The notes below the pieces were generated by a model. That model was not told the origin of the DNA. It saw only the letters and a program-made list of their open reading frames with translations, and did not search any database. The translations under genes were made by a program, and so were the position numbers. From Solirubrobacterales bacterium (GTDB lineage: Bacteria; Actinomycetota; Thermoleophilia; Solirubrobacterales; Solirubrobacteraceae), in assembly GCA_015655225.1 (NCBI GenBank), contig JAATFK010000108.1, positions 1-9,088 on the forward strand: 9,088 bases of DNA. Reading direction: 5' to 3'. Positions 5,590 through 9,088 of the stretch are shown in pieces. How positions within the stretch are numbered: the first letter of the stretch is position 1; every line of letters begins with the position of its first letter.

Positions 5590-6645
5590 CTAGGCGGCGG
5601 GCTGGTCGAGGTCGGCGAGGTCGAGCACGAAGCGGTAGCGGACGTCGCCCTCGCCGAGGCGGGTGAGCGCCTCCTCGACACGCGCGGAGGGGAGCAGCTC
5701 GATGTCCGCGACGATGCCGTGCTCGGCGGCGAAGGCGAGCATCTCGGCCGTCCCTCTCGTGCCGCCGGTGCCCGAGGAGGTCAGCTTCTTGCGCCCGGCG
5801 GTCAGGTTCATCAGCTGCAGCGTGACCTCGCGCGGGAAGCCGACCACGCTGAGCGTGCCGTCGAGCGCGAGCAGGCTCAGCAGCGGCGGCAGCTCGTGCG
5901 GGCCGGGGATCGTGTCGAGGATCAGGTCGAAGCGACCGCGCCCCTGCGCCAGCTGCGCCTCGTCGGTGGTGACGAGCAGGCCGGCGGCCCCGAGCGCGCG
6001 GGCGTCGTCCGCCTTGTCGGGGGTGCGGCTCAGCACGGTGACCTCGGCGCCCAAGGCGACGGCGAGCTTCACGCCGAGGTGCCCGAGCCCGCCGAGGCCG
6101 GCGACGGCGACTTTGCTCCCCGGCCCGATCCCGGCCGCTCTCATCGGCTCCCACATGGTGATCCCGGCGCACATCAGCGGCGCGGCCGCGGCGGGGTCGA
6201 GGCCGTCGGGCAGGTGGTAGGCGAAGCGCTCGCGCACCACGTACTCGCGGCTGTAGCCGCCCTTCGTGACGGTGCCGTCGACGCGGTCGGTCCCGCCGTA
6301 GGTCGTGATCGGGCCTTCCAGGCAGAAGTTCTCCTGACCGACGCGGCACATCGCGCAGACGCCGCACGAGTCGACCACCGTCCCGACCGCGACCGCGTCG
6401 CCGACGGCGAAGGAGGTCACCGCGGCGCCGACCGCCGTGACGGTGCCGGTGAACTCGTGGCCGGGGACGAGCCCGTCGGTGGGCTTCCCGAGCAGGCCGT
6501 GGATCGCGTGCAGGTCGCTGTGGCAGACGCCGCAGAAGTCGACGCGCACCGCGAGGTCGTCCTCGCGCAGCTCGCGGCGCTCGATCGGGACGCGCTCCAG
6601 CGCGATCGAGGTGCTCGTGCTCTGCCAGCCGGTGGTGGTGCGCAT
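5590..6645 (-). CDS. zinc-dependent alcohol dehydrogenase, NADP-type (CAD/YahK-like aldehyde reductase)
   Basis: This 351-residue medium-chain zinc enzyme interconverts alcohols and aldehydes. Catalytic zinc ligands are Cys38 (DFCGVCHSD), His63-Glu64 (PGHEFTG) and Cys159 (PLMCAG). Structural zinc cysteines are 94, 97, 100 and 108 (CGVCAMCRVGQENFC). The Rossmann glycine motif GLGGLG is at 183-188. Ser206-Arg207-Thr208 at the end of the second strand is the pattern of NADP-using cinnamyl-alcohol-dehydrogenase relatives such as YahK, so NADPH-linked aldehyde reduction is the likely direction (inferred). The C-terminus (VRYRFVLDLADL) is the family's normal end, so this gene is intact although it abuts the broken deformylase. 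ATG 6645 has GGAGGA (plus 6649-6654) three to four bases upstream. It is divergent from a TetR gene with operator-like repeats between. Confidence 0.94.
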   Translation of the reverse strand: MRTTTGWQSTSTSIALERVPIERRELREDDLAVRVDFCGVCHSDLHAIHGLLGKPTDGLVPGHEFTGTVTAVGAAVTSFAVGDAVAVGTVVDSCGVCAMCRVGQENFCLEGPITTYGGTDRVDGTVTKGGYSREYVVRERFAYHLPDGLDPAAAAPLMCAGITMWEPMRAAGIGPGSKVAVAGLGGLGHLGVKLAVALGAEVTVLSRTPDKADDARALGAAGLLVTTDEAQLAQGRGRFDLILDTIPGPHELPPLLSLLALDGTLSVVGFPREVTLQLMNLTAGRKKLTSSGTGGTRGTAEMLAFAAEHGIVADIELLPSARVEEALTRLGEGDVRYRFVLDLADLDQPAA

Positions 6646-6662
6646 GGGTCCTCCAGAAGAAA

Positions 6663-6680
6663 ACAGACTATTCGGTCTGT
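6663..6680. promoter_or_regulatory. inverted repeat ACAGAC-N6-GTCTGT, probable TetR operator 1
   Basis: Perfect six-base arms at 6663-6668 and 6675-6680 flank a six-base centre. The element lies immediately downstream of the alcohol dehydrogenase -10 candidate, at the expected transcription start, a place where a bound repressor would block that gene. It shares CGGTCTGTCTG (6673-6683) with the second element. Confidence 0.6.
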
Positions 6681-6683
6681 CTG

Positions 6684-6712
6684 AGCCTACCCGTCTTTCG
6701 CCGCGAAAACAA
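6684..6712 (-). promoter_or_regulatory. promoter of the alcohol dehydrogenase gene
   Basis: On the minus strand TTGTTT (plus 6707-6712) and TAGGCT (plus 6684-6689) are separated by 17 bp, matching sigma-70 style -35 and TAnnnT -10 elements. Transcription would start near 6677 and leave a leader of about 30 bases carrying the GGAGGA ribosome site. Operator 1 covers the start region and operator 2 touches the -35. Confidence 0.55.
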
Positions 6713-6728
6713 CCGAACGGTTTGTCTG
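6709..6728. promoter_or_regulatory. inverted repeat AACCG-AA-CGGTT, probable TetR operator 2
   Basis: AACCG (6711-6715) and CGGTT (6718-6722) are a perfect inverted repeat around AA. With a one-base offset the symmetry extends to ACA and TGT outside. CGGTTTGTCTG (6718-6728) matches CGGTCTGTCTG (6673-6683) at 10 of 11 positions, so both elements probably bind the same regulator, 45 bp apart. It overlaps the dehydrogenase -35 and lies just upstream of the tetR -10 candidate. Confidence 0.55.
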
Positions 6729-6729
6729 T

Positions 6730-6735
6730 TACCGT
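6730..6735 (+). promoter_or_regulatory. possible -10 of leaderless tetR transcript
   Basis: TACCGT fits TAnnnT and ends eight bases before ATG 6744, the spacing expected if the transcript begins at the start codon. No Shine-Dalgarno is present before this ATG. A -35 element is not evident. Confidence 0.4.
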
Positions 6736-6743
6736 CTGATTTC

Positions 6744-7322
6744 ATGCCCGAGTTGCCGACCACGCGACGCGGCTCCGCGACCAGCCGGCGGATCCTCGAC
6801 GCGGCCGCCGAGGAGTTCGCACAGCGCGGCATCGCCGGTGCCCGGGTCGAGCGCATCACGGCCGCCGCGCGCACCAACAAGGCCCAGCTCTACAGCTACT
6901 TCGGCAGCAAGGACGGCCTCTTCGACGCGGTCATCGCCGACCGCGTCCGCGACAGCACCGCCGCGATCCCGTTCGACGCCGACGACCTCGCCGGCTGGGC
7001 CGTGCGACTGTACGACCAGGGCCTGCACCAGCCCGAGCTGGTCCGGCTGATCGCCTGGACCCGGCTGGAGCGGCGCCCGTCCGGCCGCTGGTTCGACGGC
7101 TCCGAGCACATACCGAAGCTGGCGGCGATCGCCGAGGCCCAGGCGGCCGGGCGCCTGCGCGCGGGCGACCCCTTCGACCTGATCGTCCTGGTGATCGCGA
7201 TGGCGTCCGCCTGGGGCCCGGCCAGCAGCGTCTACACCGCCACCGCGGACGAGCCCGCCGCCGAGCACGACCGCCGCCGCGCCCTGCTGCGCGACTGCGT
7301 CGCGCGCGCCGTGGCGCCCTGA
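6744..7322 (+). CDS. TetR/AcrR-family transcriptional regulator
   Basis: This 192-residue repressor has the TetR DNA-binding domain at about residues 14-61: SRRILDAAAEEFAQRGIAG, then the helix-turn-helix VERITAAARTNKAQLYSYF and GSKDGLFDAV. The C-terminal half (DLAGWAVRLYDQGLHQPELV, then LIAWTRLERRP) is the all-helical ligand and dimer domain common in actinobacterial members; the ligand is unknown. The ATG is supported by the normal N-terminal length and by a TAnnnT element eight bases upstream; there is no ribosome site. It is divergent from the zinc alcohol dehydrogenase, with two related inverted repeats over both promoters, so it very likely represses that gene and itself. The stop is 22 bp from the convergent enoyl-CoA hydratase stop. 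Confidence 0.92.
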   Translation: MPELPTTRRGSATSRRILDAAAEEFAQRGIAGARVERITAAARTNKAQLYSYFGSKDGLFDAVIADRVRDSTAAIPFDADDLAGWAVRLYDQGLHQPELVRLIAWTRLERRPSGRWFDGSEHIPKLAAIAEAQAAGRLRAGDPFDLIVLVIAMASAWGPASSVYTATADEPAAEHDRRRALLRDCVARAVAP

Positions 7323-7344
7323 GGGCGGTCGCCGCGCGCGTCCC

Positions 7345-8112
7345 CTAGCGGTGCCGGAACTGCGGGCGGCGCTTCTCCAGGAAGGCCGCCATCCCCTCGC
7401 GCGCGTCCTCAGAGGAGAATGCGACCGCGAAGCCGCTGCGCTCGGCCGCGAGGCCGGCCTGGAGCGGGGTCTCGAACGCACCGCGGATCAGCTCCTTCGC
7501 GAGCGCCTGCGCGACCGCCGGGCGTCTCGCGATGCGGGCGGCCAGGTCGTGGGCGGTCGTCCGCCAGGCGTCGGGCTCGGCGACGCGCGAGACGAGCCCG
7601 GCGCGCTCGGCCTCCTCGGCTGAGAGCAGCCGGCCGGTGAGCGCGACGTCCATCGCGATCGCCTTGCCGACCGCGCGCGGGAGCAACTGCGTGCCGCCCG
7701 CGCCGGGGATGAGGCCGAGCCCGGTCTCGGGGAGACCGAACTGGGCGGTCGGGGAGGCGACGACCACGTCGGCGAGCAGCGCCAGCTCGCAGCCTCCGCC
7801 GAGGCAGAGCCCGGAGACGCCGGCGACGATAGGGGTGCGGACGCGGCGCAGCGCCTCCCACGAGCGGGTGCGCGCGCCGGCGCGGATCTCGGCGGGCGTG
7901 TAGGCGGCCATCGCGCGCACGTCGGCGCCGGCGGCGAAGACGTCGTCGGTCCCCTCGATCACGAGGCAGCGGACCTCGGGGTCGGCGTCGAACGCCGTCG
8001 CCTGCTCGGCGAGGGTCGCGAGCACGTCGTCGGTGAGCGCGTTTCTACGGTCGGGACGAGCGAGCGTCAGGGTCGCGACGGCGCCGTCGCGGGCGATCTC
8101 GACGTCAGGCAC
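7345..8112 (-). CDS. enoyl-CoA hydratase/isomerase (crotonase family)
   Basis: This 255-residue crotonase-fold protein most likely hydrates trans-2-enoyl-CoA to 3-hydroxyacyl-CoA. The first oxyanion-hole segment FAAGADVRAMA is at 59-69, and SGLCLGGGCELALLADVVVA (100-119) supplies the second. Glu109 and Glu129 (FGLPETGLGLIPGAGG) have the 20-residue spacing of the two catalytic glutamates of rat enoyl-CoA hydratase, which supports true hydratase activity rather than only isomerase. The C-terminus ends in FLEKRRPQF, usual for the family. GTG 8112 overlaps the end of the upstream dehydrogenase gene by eight bases, and GGAGG (plus 8119-8123) lies six bases before it. The pair would perform consecutive beta-oxidation steps; a PaaF-like role in phenylacetate breakdown is possible but not shown. 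Confidence 0.94.
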   Translation of the reverse strand: MPDVEIARDGAVATLTLARPDRRNALTDDVLATLAEQATAFDADPEVRCLVIEGTDDVFAAGADVRAMAAYTPAEIRAGARTRSWEALRRVRTPIVAGVSGLCLGGGCELALLADVVVASPTAQFGLPETGLGLIPGAGGTQLLPRAVGKAIAMDVALTGRLLSAEEAERAGLVSRVAEPDAWRTTAHDLAARIARRPAVAQALAKELIRGAFETPLQAGLAAERSGFAVAFSSEDAREGMAAFLEKRRPQFRHR

Positions 8113-8123
8113 CGGCGGCCTCC
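8105..8123 (-). promoter_or_regulatory. translational coupling junction with internal ribosome site
   Basis: The dehydrogenase stop (TGA, 8107-8105) lies inside the first codons of the hydratase (GTG, 8112-8110), an overlap of eight bases. GGAGG at 8123-8119, inside the dehydrogenase coding sequence, is correctly spaced for the GTG. Reinitiation by the same ribosome is the likely result, keeping the two enzymes in step. Confidence 0.7.
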
Positions 8124-9088
8124 GGGGCGGCTGCGGCCGCCGCCCGCCGCAGCCCCGGCGCGACGCGGTAACGCTGGTCGTGCTCGCGCTCCCACAACCG
8201 GTCGAGAACCGCGACCACGTGCGCGTGGCCGAGCTGCTGCGCCCATGCTCCGGGGCCGCGCGGGTGGCCGAGGCCGATCACCATCGCGCGGTCGACGTCC
8301 TCGGCGCTCGCGACGCCGGCGTCGAGCGCGAACGCCGCCTCGTTCACGAGCTGCGCGACGATCCGCTCCAGCAGCTCTGCCCGCGACGCGTCGGCCGGCG
8401 CCGGCTCGTCGCGCCACGAGCGCCCGTCCTCGTAGAAGCCCCGGCCGGTCTTGCGACCGAGGCGGCCGGCGGCGACGAGCCGCGCCTGCAGCGGGCTCGG
8501 GCGCCAGCGCGGCTCGCCGTAGGACTGCTCCCACATCGAGCGCGTCACGGCGAGGCTGACGTCGACCCCGATCAGGTCGATCAGCTCGAACGGGCCGAGC
8601 GGGAAGCCGCCGTCCTCGACGCAGACGCGGTCGACCTCGGCGGGCGTCGCGACGCCGTCCTCGACGATCCGCAGCGCCTCCAGGTAGTACGGGCGGGCGC
8701 AGCGGTTCACGACGAACCCGGGGCCGTCGGCGACCTCGATCACGACCTTCCCGAGCGCCTCGGCCAAAGAGCGGGCGCGCGCGACGACCGCCTCGTCGCA
8801 GCGCTCGGTCCGCACCAGCTCGACCAGCTTCATCGCGGCGGGCGGGTTGAAGAAGTGCAGCCCGACGACGCGCTCGGCCGCACCGGAGCGCACGGCGAGG
8901 TCGGAGATCGACAGCGACGAGGTGTTCGAGCCGAGCACCGCGCCGGGGGCGAGCTCGGCGAGCCGGGCGAGCAGGTCGCCCTTCAGGTCGGCGCGCTCGG
9001 GCGCCGCCTCGATGATCACGGTGCAGTCGGCGAGGTCCTCCAACGTGGTCGTGAACGTGAGCCGCGCACGCGCCGCGGCCGCGTCCTC
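8105..9088 (-). CDS. 3-hydroxyacyl-CoA dehydrogenase, PaaH/Hbd type (N-terminus beyond window)
   Basis: The frame is open to the right edge, giving 327 residues that lack the N-terminal GxGxxG NAD site. The enzyme oxidises L-3-hydroxyacyl-CoA to 3-ketoacyl-CoA. Visible residues Ser57 (NTSSLSI), His78 (GLHFFNPP), Glu90 and Asn128 (GFVVNR) keep exactly the spacing of Ser137, His158, Glu170 and Asn208 of the human enzyme, so the catalytic set is complete and about 70-80 residues are missing. After the first C-terminal domain (about 122-215) a second related helical segment follows (NEAAFALDAGVASAEDVDRAM, then GHPRGPGAWAQQLG), as in PaaH-type proteins with a duplicated C-terminal domain. The TTG at 9043 is an internal codon, not a start. 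The Ala/Pro-rich tail (last 17 residues) overlaps the hydratase start signals. It is the upstream gene of the hydratase in one operon. Confidence 0.93.
   Translation of the reverse strand, partial: EDAAAARARLTFTTTLEDLADCTVIIEAAPERADLKGDLLARLAELAPGAVLGSNTSSLSISDLAVRSGAAERVVGLHFFNPPAAMKLVELVRTERCDEAVVARARSLAEALGKVVIEVADGPGFVVNRCARPYYLEALRIVEDGVATPAEVDRVCVEDGGFPLGPFELIDLIGVDVSLAVTRSMWEQSYGEPRWRPSPLQARLVAAGRLGRKTGRGFYEDGRSWRDEPAPADASRAELLERIVAQLVNEAAFALDAGVASAEDVDRAMVIGLGHPRGPGAWAQQLGHAHVVAVLDRLWEREHDQRYRVAPGLRRAAAAAAPEAAGA

Noticed and set aside
5134..6684. Single 516-codon plus-strand frame spanning deformylase and beyond
   Set aside because: Only 5263-5580 resembles a protein family. The remainder is the exact antisense of a well-conserved zinc alcohol dehydrogenase, and frames like this stay open by chance in very GC-rich DNA.
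7323..7344. Possible terminator in the 22-bp gap between TetR and hydratase stops
   Set aside because: The GC-rich gap shows only mismatched complementarity and no T-run; no more than expected by chance.
1..9088. CRISPR arrays, tRNA or rRNA genes, insertion sequences, toxin-antitoxin or defence genes
   Set aside because: I saw no regularly spaced direct repeats, no transposase or integrase motifs, no terminal inverted repeats flanking a gene, and no RNA-gene signatures by eye. A covariance-model search would be needed to exclude small RNAs.

Overview
The window is very GC-rich DNA with near-saturated G/C at third codon positions, GTG starts, several promoters that look leaderless, and densely packed small transcription units. 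This fits a high-GC actinobacterium, perhaps a soil lineage such as Solirubrobacterales or Streptomyces/Conexibacter-like taxa; the taxon is inferred from composition and gene style only. The content is chromosomal accessory catabolism. I see no rRNA, tRNA, CRISPR array, insertion sequence or phage gene.

Layout. (1) Bases 1-774 are the 3' two-thirds of an NtaA/DszA-type flavin monooxygenase, which meets a convergent HSL-family alpha/beta hydrolase (791-1786, minus strand). (2) The hydrolase is divergent from a MarR regulator (1878-2336), which is followed 22 bp later by a two-domain sulfurtransferase (2359-3231). The hydrolase/MarR gap holds a near-perfect 20-bp palindrome and a repeated half-site, a strong MarR operator candidate. 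(3) A TetR regulator (3171-3803, minus strand) overlaps the sulfurtransferase 3' end tail-to-tail and is divergent from a zinc-free quinone-oxidoreductase-type MDR protein (3879-4862). Two inverted repeats lie between them. (4) Bases 4863-5262 carry GC-rich hairpins and an unrecognised small ORF. (5) A peptide deformylase gene starts at 5263 but loses homology after about residue 106, where it runs into the 3' end of an oppositely oriented zinc alcohol dehydrogenase; its HExxH motif is gone. (6) The alcohol dehydrogenase (5590-6645, minus strand) is divergent from a second TetR regulator (6744-7322), with two operator-like repeats over the inferred promoters. (7) An acyl-CoA module on the minus strand, 3-hydroxyacyl-CoA dehydrogenase (8105 to beyond the right edge) and enoyl-CoA hydratase (7345-8112), overlaps by 8 bp and is probably translationally coupled.

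The main theme is three consecutive divergent regulator/enzyme pairs in about 6.5 kb, each with its own palindromic operator, next to a beta-oxidation-type operon and a flavin monooxygenase. This suggests a flexible xenobiotic, aldehyde or ester catabolism region. No gene shows a new enzyme class. The most unusual items are the decapitated deformylase and the three operator regions. I did not find convincing evidence of a wholly new biological system.
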